This document shows, piece after piece, positions 29,034-38,774 of a DNA stretch of 46,381 nt. Under the pieces are notes generated by a model. It was not told the origin of the DNA. It worked only from the letters and a program-made list of their open reading frames with translations, and did not search any database. Source of the DNA: SAR202 cluster bacterium (lineage in GTDB: Bacteria; Chloroflexota; Dehalococcoidia; Lucifugimonadales; UBA826). The translations under genes and the position numbers were made by a program. Location: contig JAKUTY010000014.1 in NCBI GenBank assembly GCA_022447825.1, positions 1 through 46,381 on the forward strand, given 5' to 3'. Position 1 is the first letter of the stretch, and the number at the start of each line of letters is the position of its first letter.

Positions 29034-30500
29034 TTATCTAGCTATATATGTGCTTGCGGATCTTGGTAGTTGGGTATTCCCCATTAAGTATTGGTCAATT
29101 CCCCTAGCGGCCTCTCTGCCTTCAGATATAGCCCAGACAACTAAAGATTGACCTCTAGACATATCTCCTGCAGCAAATACTCCTGATATGTTGGTCATTT
29201 TGTTAGAATCAGTTTGTACGTTACCTCTTTGGTCTAGTTCAACTTTTAATTGCTCTAGCATTCCCTCTTTTTCAGGATGCAAGAAACCCATAGCTAGAAA
29301 TACTAAATCAACTTCTAAGATGAATTCACTATCCGGTATTTCGTGCATTTGAGGTCTGCCATTTTCATCAGGGTCTCCCCATTCGACTCTAACTGCGGTA
29401 AGAGAAGTTAGTTTTCCGTCTGAACCATTAAATGATTTTGTCAAAATATTGTAATCTCTGTCCCCACCTTCCTCATGTGAAGATGAAGTTCTTAGAATCA
29501 TTGGCCAATTGGGCCATAAGTCATTTTGTCTACGAGTTCCTGGAGGCTCAGGGAGTAATTCTAATTGATAAACAATTTCAGCTCCTTGCCTTAATGAGGT
29601 TCCTAAACAATCAGATCCAGTATCACCTCCACCCAGAATCACTACTTTTTTCCCTTCAGCATTGATAGTTGATTCTTTTAAAAAAGATTCTCCGGCATTG
29701 ATTTTGTTTTGTTGGGTTAGAAAATCCATAGCAAAATGAACACCGTCTAATTCTCTTCCTGGAATCGGTAAATTTCTAGGAATAGTTGATCCTCCAGTAA
29801 GCAAAATAGAATCAAATTTGTCTTTTAAGTCTTGGATTGGAACATTGTTGCCGACATATGCACCAGTAACGAATTCTATTCCTTCTTCAGCCATTTGATT
29901 TATTCGTCGCTGGACTATAGATTTCTCAAGTTTGAAATCTGGTATACCTAATCTTAATAGCCCTCCGATATAGTCAGCTCTTTCAAAAACTGTAACAGTA
30001 TGTCCTGCAGAATTTAATTGTTGAGCTGCTGCTAATCCTGATGGCCCAGAACCTACTACTGCTACACTCTTGCCTGTTCTCATGGAAGGAATATTGGGCT
30101 TGATGAATCCTTCTTCCCAACCTCTGTCCACTATTGTTTTTTCAATAAATTCGATAGTGACAGGATCATCGTTAATGTTTAATACACATGATGCTTCACA
30201 TGGGGCGGGACAAATTCTCCCTGTAAATTCAGGGAAGTTATTGGTAGAGTGCAATTCTTCTAAAGCTTCCTTCCAATTTCCTTGATAAACTAAGTGATTA
30301 AAATCAGGAATAATATTTCCCAATGGGCATCCACTCATGCAAAAGGGGACTGCACAGTTCATGCATCTAGCACCTTGAGTAGCGGCAGCTTTAGGGTCAA
30401 AAACCTCATAGAATTCATCAAAATTTTTTAATCTGAGCTCTATAGGGAATCTATTAGGAGTTAACCTGGAATATTCCTTGAAACCTGTTGGTTTACCCAT
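29034..30500 (-). CDS. gltD: Glutamate synthase small subunit
   Basis: CMNCAVPFCMSGCPLGNIIPDFN, VVGSGPSGLAAAQQLNSAGHTVTVFER, and GGGDTGSDCLGTSLRQGA. 8-nt overlap with gltB. Confidence 0.96.
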   Translation of the reverse strand: MGKPTGFKEYSRLTPNRFPIELRLKNFDEFYEVFDPKAAATQGARCMNCAVPFCMSGCPLGNIIPDFNHLVYQGNWKEALEELHSTNNFPEFTGRICPAPCEASCVLNINDDPVTIEFIEKTIVDRGWEEGFIKPNIPSMRTGKSVAVVGSGPSGLAAAQQLNSAGHTVTVFERADYIGGLLRLGIPDFKLEKSIVQRRINQMAEEGIEFVTGAYVGNNVPIQDLKDKFDSILLTGGSTIPRNLPIPGRELDGVHFAMDFLTQQNKINAGESFLKESTINAEGKKVVILGGGDTGSDCLGTSLRQGAEIVYQLELLPEPPGTRRQNDLWPNWPMILRTSSSHEEGGDRDYNILTKSFNGSDGKLTSLTAVRVEWGDPDENGRPQMHEIPDSEFILEVDLVFLAMGFLHPEKEGMLEQLKVELDQRGNVQTDSNKMTNISGVFAAGDMSRGQSLVVWAISEGREAARGIDQYLMGNTQLPRSASTYIAR

Positions 30501-33500
30501 TAATTGAAACCTCTTTGTTTTTTAATTCTTCTAACACTCTTTTGTAGTCGTTAGGCATAACTTTAATAAATGAAGATAAAGTGTTTTTCCAATCATTTAG
30601 TATTTTCTCTGCAGTAACACTATGAGTGTATTTAAAGTGATTTGATATTAGTTTGTATAATTCAGATTCGTCTTCGTCTGAAACTTCTTCTAAACTTACT
30701 AGTCCCATATTACATTTAGACTCAAATTTTTTCTGTGGGTCAAATATATATGCCTCACCTCCACTCATACCGGCGGCAAAATTTCGTCCAGTGCTTCCTA
30801 GTATTACTACTTTGCCTCTAGTCATGTATTCACATCCATGGTCTCCTACGCCTTCTACTACGGCATTGGCTCCGCTATTCCTAACAGCAAATCTTTCTCC
30901 CGCTATACCATTAATGTAAACTTCACCACCAGTAGCCCCGTAAAGAGCAACATTACCTATAATGATGTTTTCTTCAGGAGAAAACGATGAATTTGATGGA
31001 GGTTGTACTATAACTTTCCCTCCTGAAAGGCCTTTGCAAAAATAATCGTTTGCATCTCCTTTTAAATCTACAAAAATCCCTTTATTGAGAAAGGCTCCAA
31101 AGCTTTGCCCAGCTGATCCATTTAAATTTAATTTAATAGTTTCATCAGGAAGCCCTTTTTCCCCATAGCTTTTTGCTATTTCATGGCTAAGTGTTGTTCC
31201 GATTGTTCTAAAAGAGTTATTGATATTTTTATTGATAGTTGTTTTGTGACTATTTATCAAAGAATCTTGAGATTCTTTGATAAGTTGTTGATCAAGAGAT
31301 TTTTCAAGTCCATGGTCTTGTTCTTCAATGCAGAATCTAGAAATTTTGTCAGACACATTCGGATTAAACAATATCTGTGAGAAATCCACATCTTTTGTTT
31401 TCCAATGTGTGATGTTTTTTCTTGGTTCTAAAAGATCTACTCTACCGATCATTTCATTAATAGACCTGATTCCCAAATCAGCCATAATCTGTCTTAATTG
31501 TTCGGCAATAAAGAAAAAATAATTAATTACATGCTCAGGTTTTCCTGAAAACTTCTTTCTTAATTCAGGGTCTTGTGTAGCTATACCTACAGAACAAGTA
31601 TTCATATGGCATTTTCTTAGCATGATGCACCCCATAGCGATTAATGGGCCTGTAGCTAATCCAAATTCTTCTGCCCCAAGTAAACAAGCAATAGCGACAT
31701 CTCTACCTGTTTTAAGCTGACCATCAGCCTGAAGTACAATTCTGCCTCTTAAGTCATTCATTACTAGTACTTGCTGCGCTTCAGCAACTCCTAGCTCCCA
31801 TGGAAGTCCTGCATGTTTTATTGAGGTTTCAGCAGCAGCTCCAGTTCCTCCGCTAGATCCGCTAATTAACACAACATCTGCGTGACCTTTTGAAACTCCC
31901 GCAGCTATAGTTCCCACGCCTGCTTCAGCTACTAGTTTTACGTGAATTCTAGAATCAGGGTTAGCATTTTTAAGATCATGAATTAATTGAGCTAGATCTT
32001 CAATAGAATAGATGTCATGATGGGGTGGGGGAGAGATTAATTCTACTCCTGGGGTAGAGTGTCGAACAGATCCAATGTACTCATCAATTTTATGTCCAGG
32101 TAATTGTCCCCCTTCACCTGGTTTAGCCCCTTGTGCCATTTTGATTTGAATGTCAGTTGAATTGGTTAAGTAATTTATGGTGACTCCAAATCTTCCAGAA
32201 GCAACCTGTTTGATAGAACTGTTTCGAGAATCACCATTTTTGTCTAAAGTGAATCTTACTGAATCTTCTCCACCTTCTCCCGTATTACTGCGTGCTTTAA
32301 TTCTATTCATTGCTATAGCTAAAGTTTCATGAGCTTCTCTGCTAATAGATCCAAGAGAAATTGCTCCGGTAGCAAATCTTTTTACTATTTCTTTTGCGGG
32401 TTCTACCTCGTCTAAAGAAATAGTATTTCCTTGATTTTTAAAGTCTAACAATCCTCTGATGGTTGATAAACGCACATTTTCTTCATCAACAAAACTTGCG
32501 AATTGTTGGTAGGTTTCCCAATTATTAGTTTTAACTGCATGTTGTAATGATGTAATAGTATTAGGATTCCACATATGGTAAATGCCATCACGTCGCCACT
32601 GGTATTCACCGCCAGGTAAAATATCTAAATTTGAATGGATTTCATTATCACTGAAACCTCTAGTATGTCTATTAATGGATTCGGTTTGGATTTCTTTGAT
32701 GCCAACCCCCCCAATTCTAGAAATGGTTCTTGTAAAGTACTTAGATATAAATTCTTCGTTTAAGCCTATTGCTTCAAAAATTTGTGCTCCACGGTAACTT
32801 TGTATAGTAGAAATTCCCATTTTCGACATAGTTTTCAAAATTCCCTTATGGGCAGCGGTTATGTAATTATTAACAGCATTTTCATCAGAGATTTTTATGG
32901 AAAGTTCGTTTTTGTTTGCAAGTTTTTGAATTATTTCTATGGCAAAATAAGGATTAATAGCGCCTGCTCCAAATCCTATGAGTAAAGCAAAGTGACCTAC
33001 TTCTCTAGCTTCTCCAGTTTCAATGACTAATCCTACTTTTGATCTTAATCCAATAGAAATTAGATGGTGATGTACTGCTGAAGTGTAAAGTAATGCAGGT
33101 ACTGGAGCATTGTTTTTATCTACCCCTCTGTCTGAAAGAATTAATATTGATGAGCCATTATTGATGGCATTTTCAGCACTTTTTAAAATTTGATCAAGTG
33201 CTTTCTCAATTCCATTCTCAATTGATGGATTGAATAAACATGAGATGGTTTCTGCTTTGATTCCGTTTTGGTCGCATTCCCTGAGTTTACCTAAATTTTC
33301 ATTATTAATAATTGGATGAGGCAATGTGATTTGTCTTGCATGTAAAGGGGTTTCATCGAAAAGGTTTCTTTCTTCTCCAATAGTAGCCCTTAGTGATGTT
33401 ACCAATTCTTCACGAATTGCATCTAATGGAGGGTTGCTAACTTGAGCAAATAATTGTTTGAAGTAGTTGAAAAGTAATGGGTTGTGATCAGATAAAAATG

Positions 33501-35028
33501 CAAGAGAAGCATCATTTCCCATTGATCCAGTGGGTTCGTAAGCTGTAGTAGCCATTGGATCAATTAACATCCTTAATTCTTCTAAAGTGTATCCGAATGC
33601 ATTTTGTCGGTTAGTGAAAGTGGATTTTGGTTCGGTAGGAAATTCCACAGGTGATGTTAAGTTATTAATATCAACCCTGTTTTCTTCTAGCCATTTTTCG
33701 TAGGGTTGTTGTTGTGATACGGAATTTTTGATTTGAGCATCATTAATTATTTGACCAGATTCAGTGTCTAACAAAAACATTCTTCCGGGGTAGATTCTTT
33801 CCTTAAATAATACATCTTCAGGTGGTACCTCAATTACTCCAGTTTCAGACCCCATAATTAACAAGTCATCTTTTGTGACTAAATATCTACAAGGCCTTAA
33901 TCCATTTCTATCTAAAACTGCACACACTTTTTTGCCGTCAGTACCTACTACTAAAGCTCGTCCATCCCAAGGTTCCATCATGCTTGAGTGATAATCATAA
34001 AATGCGCGTTTTGCATCGGACATTTCAATATGGTCACCCCAGGCTTCAGGAATTAGCATCATCATTGAATGTTCTATTGACCTTCCTGTTGCTAGAAGTA
34101 ATTCAAGAGCGTTATCTAATGCTGCGGTATCACTTTGTCCATGAACTGTAATTGGTTTGATTTTTTCCAAATCACTGCCCAATTCATTTGATTGAAAAGA
34201 CTGTTCTCTGGATAGCATCCAATTGATATTACCTTTAACAGTATTAATTTCTCCATTATGGACTACAAATCTGTAAGGGTGGGCAAGTTTCCAGCTCCCT
34301 AAAGTATTAGTACTGAATCTAGAGTGAACTAACGCAAAAGAACTTTGAAATATTGGATCATTTAAATCTAGAAAAAAGTCTGGAACTTGCTCAGGAACTA
34401 ATAAGCCTTTATAAACTATAGTTGAAGATGAAAGTGAGCAAATGTAAAAATCATGCGATTTTAATTTAGATGATGAAATTTCTTGCTCGATATTTTTTCT
34501 GAGTATATAAAGAGATAGATCTAGATTTTGATAACGGTTTTGTTGTTTTTTTGATACAAAAAACTGAAAAATATTAGGTCGAACTTCGTTAGCGGAAGTC
34601 CCTATTTTAGTTGGATCAACAGGAACTTCACGCCACCAAATCAATTCAAAATTTTCTTGTTCAATAGAATTCACAATACTTTGCTTGTATTGATCAATTG
34701 CATTTGATTTTTTTGGGGGAATGAACACCATTCCTACTCCATAATCTCCTAGATTGGGTAGTGAGATATTTTCCAGAGAAGCTTTTTCAACAAAAAAATC
34801 ATGTGGGATTTGGCATATGATTCCCGCTCCATCGCCTGTTTCAGGGTCTGCTCCAGAGGCTCCTCTGTGCCCTAAATGGCATAGGGCGTCTATCCCTCTA
34901 GAAATGATTTCATGTGATTTTACGCCTTTGATATTTGCTACCATTCCTACGCCACATGCATCATGCTCAAATTCAGGTGAGTATAATCCTTGATTTTTTA
35001 TGTTTGGTATGTGTTTATCTGTTTGCAT
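30493..35028 (-). CDS. gltB: Glutamate synthase large subunit
   Basis: N-terminal amidotransferase DACGVGMVANIKG and LGHRGASGADPETGDGAG. FMN domain GAKPGEGGQLPGHKI and HVKLVAEAGVGTIAAGVSKGHADVVLISGSSGGTGA. GXGXG C-terminal repeats. Confidence 0.97.
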   Translation of the reverse strand: MQTDKHIPNIKNQGLYSPEFEHDACGVGMVANIKGVKSHEIISRGIDALCHLGHRGASGADPETGDGAGIICQIPHDFFVEKASLENISLPNLGDYGVGMVFIPPKKSNAIDQYKQSIVNSIEQENFELIWWREVPVDPTKIGTSANEVRPNIFQFFVSKKQQNRYQNLDLSLYILRKNIEQEISSSKLKSHDFYICSLSSSTIVYKGLLVPEQVPDFFLDLNDPIFQSSFALVHSRFSTNTLGSWKLAHPYRFVVHNGEINTVKGNINWMLSREQSFQSNELGSDLEKIKPITVHGQSDTAALDNALELLLATGRSIEHSMMMLIPEAWGDHIEMSDAKRAFYDYHSSMMEPWDGRALVVGTDGKKVCAVLDRNGLRPCRYLVTKDDLLIMGSETGVIEVPPEDVLFKERIYPGRMFLLDTESGQIINDAQIKNSVSQQQPYEKWLEENRVDINNLTSPVEFPTEPKSTFTNRQNAFGYTLEELRMLIDPMATTAYEPTGSMGNDASLAFLSDHNPLLFNYFKQLFAQVSNPPLDAIREELVTSLRATIGEERNLFDETPLHARQITLPHPIINNENLGKLRECDQNGIKAETISCLFNPSIENGIEKALDQILKSAENAINNGSSILILSDRGVDKNNAPVPALLYTSAVHHHLISIGLRSKVGLVIETGEAREVGHFALLIGFGAGAINPYFAIEIIQKLANKNELSIKISDENAVNNYITAAHKGILKTMSKMGISTIQSYRGAQIFEAIGLNEEFISKYFTRTISRIGGVGIKEIQTESINRHTRGFSDNEIHSNLDILPGGEYQWRRDGIYHMWNPNTITSLQHAVKTNNWETYQQFASFVDEENVRLSTIRGLLDFKNQGNTISLDEVEPAKEIVKRFATGAISLGSISREAHETLAIAMNRIKARSNTGEGGEDSVRFTLDKNGDSRNSSIKQVASGRFGVTINYLTNSTDIQIKMAQGAKPGEGGQLPGHKIDEYIGSVRHSTPGVELISPPPHHDIYSIEDLAQLIHDLKNANPDSRIHVKLVAEAGVGTIAAGVSKGHADVVLISGSSGGTGAAAETSIKHAGLPWELGVAEAQQVLVMNDLRGRIVLQADGQLKTGRDVAIACLLGAEEFGLATGPLIAMGCIMLRKCHMNTCSVGIATQDPELRKKFSGKPEHVINYFFFIAEQLRQIMADLGIRSINEMIGRVDLLEPRKNITHWKTKDVDFSQILFNPNVSDKISRFCIEEQDHGLEKSLDQQLIKESQDSLINSHKTTINKNINNSFRTIGTTLSHEIAKSYGEKGLPDETIKLNLNGSAGQSFGAFLNKGIFVDLKGDANDYFCKGLSGGKVIVQPPSNSSFSPEENIIIGNVALYGATGGEVYINGIAGERFAVRNSGANAVVEGVGDHGCEYMTRGKVVILGSTGRNFAAGMSGGEAYIFDPQKKFESKCNMGLVSLEEVSDEDESELYKLISNHFKYTHSVTAEKILNDWKNTLSSFIKVMPNDYKRVLEELKNKEVSING
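31254..31283. repeat. Perfect 14-bp-arm inverted repeat with 2-nt spacer inside gltB
   Basis: TTATCAAAGAATCT-TG-AGATTCTTTGATAA. Confidence 0.9.
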
Positions 35029-35042
35029 AGTTAAATTTTATC

Positions 35043-36377
35043 CTATAGAGAGGGTAAATATTTTTGGATTTCAAAATCTGAAATTTGAGCACTATAAGAT
35101 TCCCATTCAATTTTTTTGTTTTCTATGAAAATTTTAAACGCTGTTTCACCTAATGTCTCTCTGACTAAATCGCTATTCTCAGTGATTTGTATAGCTTCCC
35201 ATAAGTTGGTGGGTAAGGTTTCTATACCTGAATCATCACGCTGCTGTTTCGTCATTGTATTTACGCTCATTTGTGGTGACTCGGGTAATATGTACCCTTT
35301 TTTAATTCCTTCTAATCCTGCGGCTAAAATTACACTAAATGCTAGATAAGGGTTGCAGGCAGGATCCGGTGCTCGGTATTCGATTCTTCTAGAATTAGGT
35401 CGATCTTCTTTATATGTTGGAATTCTAATTAAATCAGATCTATTTACCTCTGCCCAAGAAATATAAGTAGGGGCTTCGTAACTAGGAACAAGTCTTTTGT
35501 ATGAGTTGACCCATTGGTTAGTAATTAATGTGATCTCTCGAGCATGTTTTAATAAACCAGCACAAAATTGTTTGCCTATATCAGATAGTTCATTTGGGTT
35601 TTTTGTGTCTAGAAAAGCATTCTCATCTCCACTAAATAAAGACATATGAGTGTGCATTCCACTTCCATTTTCTCCAAAAATTGGCTTTGGCATGAAAGAT
35701 GCATAATATCCATGAGTTGATGCAATTTCTTTCACAACTGATTTGTAAGTCATAATTGTGTCAGCCATAGTAAATGCATCTGTATATCTTAAGTCGATCT
35801 CGTGTTGGCTTGGAGCTGCTTCGTGATGGCTGGATTCTACAGGTATTACTAATGCCTCTAAAGTAAGTATAGTTTCCCTTCTTAATTCGGTTCCAGATTC
35901 AGATGTGAGTTGATCAAAGTATCCGCCGGTATCAATTATTTCTGTTGATTCGGACGATTTGAAATAAAAATGCTCCAGTTCAGGAGCAACATAAAATGTA
36001 AATCCCATATCAGAAGCTTTTTTAAGATTAGACCTTAATACATTCCTAGAATCACCTTCAAAGGGTTTTTCATTTGGAGTAATAATGTCACAGAACATTC
36101 TAGCTACACCATTTGGCTTAGGTCTCCATGGAAGGATTGTAAATGTATTTGGATCAGGTAATACATACAAATCTCTTTCATCTACTCGAGCATACCCTTC
36201 TATTGAGGACCCATCGAAACCCATTCCCCGGCTCATAGTGTTTTCGAGTTCTTCATAAGTTATAGCAAAGCCTTTAAGGTTTCCTAAAATGTCAGTAAAC
36301 CAAAGTCTAATAAATTTGACTTCATGATCTTTAGCAGTAGCTTTTATGTATTCAATTGCTTCGTTGTTTGTAGACAT
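35043..36377 (-). CDS. glnA: Type I glutamine synthetase, GSI-alpha-like (444 aa)
   Basis: FTDILGNLKGFAI, GFDGSSIEGYARVDERDLYVLPD, APELEHFYF, NGSGMHTHMSLF, SYKRLVPSYEAPTYISW, and EYRAPDPACNPYLAFSVILAAGL. Confidence 0.95.
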   Translation of the reverse strand: MSTNNEAIEYIKATAKDHEVKFIRLWFTDILGNLKGFAITYEELENTMSRGMGFDGSSIEGYARVDERDLYVLPDPNTFTILPWRPKPNGVARMFCDIITPNEKPFEGDSRNVLRSNLKKASDMGFTFYVAPELEHFYFKSSESTEIIDTGGYFDQLTSESGTELRRETILTLEALVIPVESSHHEAAPSQHEIDLRYTDAFTMADTIMTYKSVVKEIASTHGYYASFMPKPIFGENGSGMHTHMSLFSGDENAFLDTKNPNELSDIGKQFCAGLLKHAREITLITNQWVNSYKRLVPSYEAPTYISWAEVNRSDLIRIPTYKEDRPNSRRIEYRAPDPACNPYLAFSVILAAGLEGIKKGYILPESPQMSVNTMTKQQRDDSGIETLPTNLWEAIQITENSDLVRETLGETAFKIFIENKKIEWESYSAQISDFEIQKYLPSL

Positions 36378-36439
36378 AAAATAATCCGAATTATTTAAGT
36401 ATTATTTGAGTTATTAAAACTAACAATGGGGATTGATAG

Positions 36440-36466
36440 ACTATAGATATGTCAAAAAAGTGTCAA
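36440..36466 (-). promoter_or_regulatory. Candidate sigma70-like promoter for the glnA(444)-gltB-gltD unit
   Basis: On the minus strand: TTGACA, a 15-nt spacer, TATAGT (36466 to 36440), about 60 bp upstream of the ATG. The spacer is shorter than ideal. Confidence 0.3.
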
Positions 36467-36493
36467 TCAGTATTCAGGTAAGGAATAGGAATA

Positions 36494-36526
36494 ATTGAGC
36501 CGGTTGAATTAATTAACCGACTCAAT
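36494..36526 (-). terminator. Hairpin immediately downstream of the 477-aa glnA (possible terminator/attenuator)
   Basis: ATTGAG-C-CGGTT-GAATTAATT-AACCG-A-CTCAAT: 11 paired bases with one C/A mismatch, starting about 10 nt past the stop codon. No strong T-tract. Confidence 0.45.
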
Positions 36527-36536
36527 TGTAATTAAA

Positions 36537-37970
36537 TTATGCGTCAAATGATAAAAAGAACTCGTATGGGTGAGGTCTAAGTCTAATAGCGTCAACATCA
36601 TTTGTTCTTTTGAAATCAATCCATGTCTTGATCACGTCTTCTGTGAATACACCGCCTTTAAGCAGGAAGTCATGGTCATCTTCTAGTGCTTGCAGGGCCT
36701 CTTCAAGACTACTTGGGACTTGAGGGAATTTTGATGTTTCTTCTGCAGACAATTCAAATAAGTCTTGACTTAGAGGCTCGCCAGGTGAATAACCATTTTC
36801 TATACCGTCTAAACCTGCCATTAACATGGCTGAAAAGGTTAGATATGGATTGCAAGTAGGATCAGCAGACCTGAATTCAACTCTTTTGGCTTCAGGATTG
36901 TTGAAATACATTGGAATCCTACATGCTGCAGATCTATTTCTAGCTGAGAGAGCCAAAATGGTAGGAGCTTCAAATCCTGGGGTCAATCTTTTATAAGAGT
37001 TAGTTGTTGGTGCAGCTAATGCCATTAATGCTTTTCCATGTTTAATTAGACCACCTATATAATGGAGTGCTAATTCAGATAATCCAGCATATTCATCTCC
37101 CGCAAAAAGAGGTACTCCGTCTTTCCATATCGACTGGTGAGTATGCATGCCAGTTCCGTTGTCTTCAAAAAGAGGTTTTGGCATGAAGGTCACTGTTTTA
37201 CCATTTTTTGCCGCCACATTTCTAACAGCATATTTGTAAGTCATCACTTTGTCTGCAGTTTGTAGCAATGGACCAAATCTCATATCAATCTCAGCTTGGT
37301 TACCTGTTGCTACTTCATGATGTTGGGCTTCGATTCTAATTCCAAAATCGTTCACAAGGCTTCTGACCATTTCACTGCGTAAATCATGTGCAGTGTCAAT
37401 TGGTGGTGCAGGGAAGTATCCTCCTTTGTGGGGAGGGCGACTTCCTTTGTTCAAAGTGACTCCATCTAACATGAACTCGTTTCCTGAATTCCAAATTCCT
37501 TCGTCAGAATTTACTTCATGGAAACCATGATTCGACCCATAGCTAAATCGAACGGAATCAAAAATAAAAAACTCTACCTCAGGTCCCCAAAAAGAGTCAG
37601 TTCCTACTCCTGTAGATTTTAAATATTTTTCAGCTTTTCTAGCTATATTTCTAGGGTCTCTGCTGTAATTGTCTCCTGAAACCGGATCTTTAATGTCTGC
37701 AATACAAGATACAGTTCCTTTAAAAAAAGGATCTACTACAGCTGTAGAAGGATCAGGCACTATAAGCATGTCTGATTCATCTATTGATTGAAATCCTCTA
37801 ATACTTGATCCGTCAAATCCTGCACCATTGGATATTAAAGAGTCATCAACTTCACTAATGGGAATTGAAAAATGCTGCCAAGTACCTGGAAGGTCTGTAA
37901 ATTTCAGGTCCAGAATGTCGCATCCGTTATCTTTCATAAGTTTTAATATTTCTGCAGATTCGTTAGCCAT
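36537..37970 (-). CDS. glnA: Type I glutamine synthetase, GSI-beta-like (477 aa)
   Basis: FTDLPGTWQHFSIP, GFDGSSIRGFQSIDESDM, KGGYFPAPPIDTAHDLRSEM, NGTGMHTHQSIW, NSYKRLTPGFEAP, RSADPTCNPYLTFSAMLMAGLDGI. SD AAAGGAG. Confidence 0.96.
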   Translation of the reverse strand: MANESAEILKLMKDNGCDILDLKFTDLPGTWQHFSIPISEVDDSLISNGAGFDGSSIRGFQSIDESDMLIVPDPSTAVVDPFFKGTVSCIADIKDPVSGDNYSRDPRNIARKAEKYLKSTGVGTDSFWGPEVEFFIFDSVRFSYGSNHGFHEVNSDEGIWNSGNEFMLDGVTLNKGSRPPHKGGYFPAPPIDTAHDLRSEMVRSLVNDFGIRIEAQHHEVATGNQAEIDMRFGPLLQTADKVMTYKYAVRNVAAKNGKTVTFMPKPLFEDNGTGMHTHQSIWKDGVPLFAGDEYAGLSELALHYIGGLIKHGKALMALAAPTTNSYKRLTPGFEAPTILALSARNRSAACRIPMYFNNPEAKRVEFRSADPTCNPYLTFSAMLMAGLDGIENGYSPGEPLSQDLFELSAEETSKFPQVPSSLEEALQALEDDHDFLLKGGVFTEDVIKTWIDFKRTNDVDAIRLRPHPYEFFLSFDA

Positions 37971-38147
37971 TACCTAACTCTCCTTTTTTATATGATTCAA
38001 ATATTGGATATTAAATTATTTCACTTAATTGCTCTTTGAGAGCTTCCAAATGTTAATAGATTGTTACATTTTTGTATAGAAAATAAAGACTTTTCTTTTT
38101 TGAAACTCAAATGTACAGTAAAATTCCATCATTTCAGGAGGAGAAAT

Positions 38148-38774
38148 ATGTCAGATATTGGGTTGAAAATTTATTTCGATTTTGCTTGTCCATTCGTATA
38201 TAACGCAGCTGTTTGGCTAGATATGGTTAAGAAAAATAGTGATCAAAAAATTGATATTGAATGGAGGCATTTTTCTTTACAACAAAATGCATCTACTGAT
38301 GAAGAATTCCAAGTTTGGGAAACTGAGGACTTGAAAACTACACGATCTTTAATGGCTGCTATTGCAGGGGAAGCCGCAAGGCGTCAAGGTGAAGAATTTT
38401 TTCAGGCATTTTTATTTAAATTATTATTAGAGAGGAATGGTCCAAATAGAATTCCCTTAAATGATAATGAAGTTTTTATAAGAATAGCTGGTGAATGCGG
38501 ATTAGATTTAGAAAGATTTAGAAATGATTTATTTGATACTTCCATAATACAGATAATACGTAAAGATCATGAAACGGCAGTTAAAGAGCATGGAGCATTT
38601 GGTACCCCAACCTACATTTTTGAAAACGGTCAAGGTTCATTTGTAAAAATGTTTATACCTCCTGAAAATGAAGCTTTAGAAGCATTTGAAGACTTTATAG
38701 CATTGTTCGGTAAAAGAAATTATTTTGGGGAAATTAAAAGACCTCAACCTCCATGGCCTAAAGGCGCTCTTTAA
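38148..38774 (+). CDS. DsbA-family/FrnE-like thioredoxin-fold protein
   Basis: IYFDFACPFVYNAAVWLDMV N-terminus, and FGTPTYIFENG with cis-Pro. AGGAGGAG SD at 38136-38143, so ATG 38148 is preferred over the ORF-track start at 38061. Confidence 0.82.
   Translation: MSDIGLKIYFDFACPFVYNAAVWLDMVKKNSDQKIDIEWRHFSLQQNASTDEEFQVWETEDLKTTRSLMAAIAGEAARRQGEEFFQAFLFKLLLERNGPNRIPLNDNEVFIRIAGECGLDLERFRNDLFDTSIIQIIRKDHETAVKEHGAFGTPTYIFENGQGSFVKMFIPPENEALEAFEDFIALFGKRNYFGEIKRPQPPWPKGAL

Noticed and set aside
38061-38147. N-terminal extension of the DsbA-like ORF
   Set aside because: A strong AGGAGGAG SD precedes ATG 38148, and the extension (MLHFCIENKDFSFLKLKC...) does not resemble the family.
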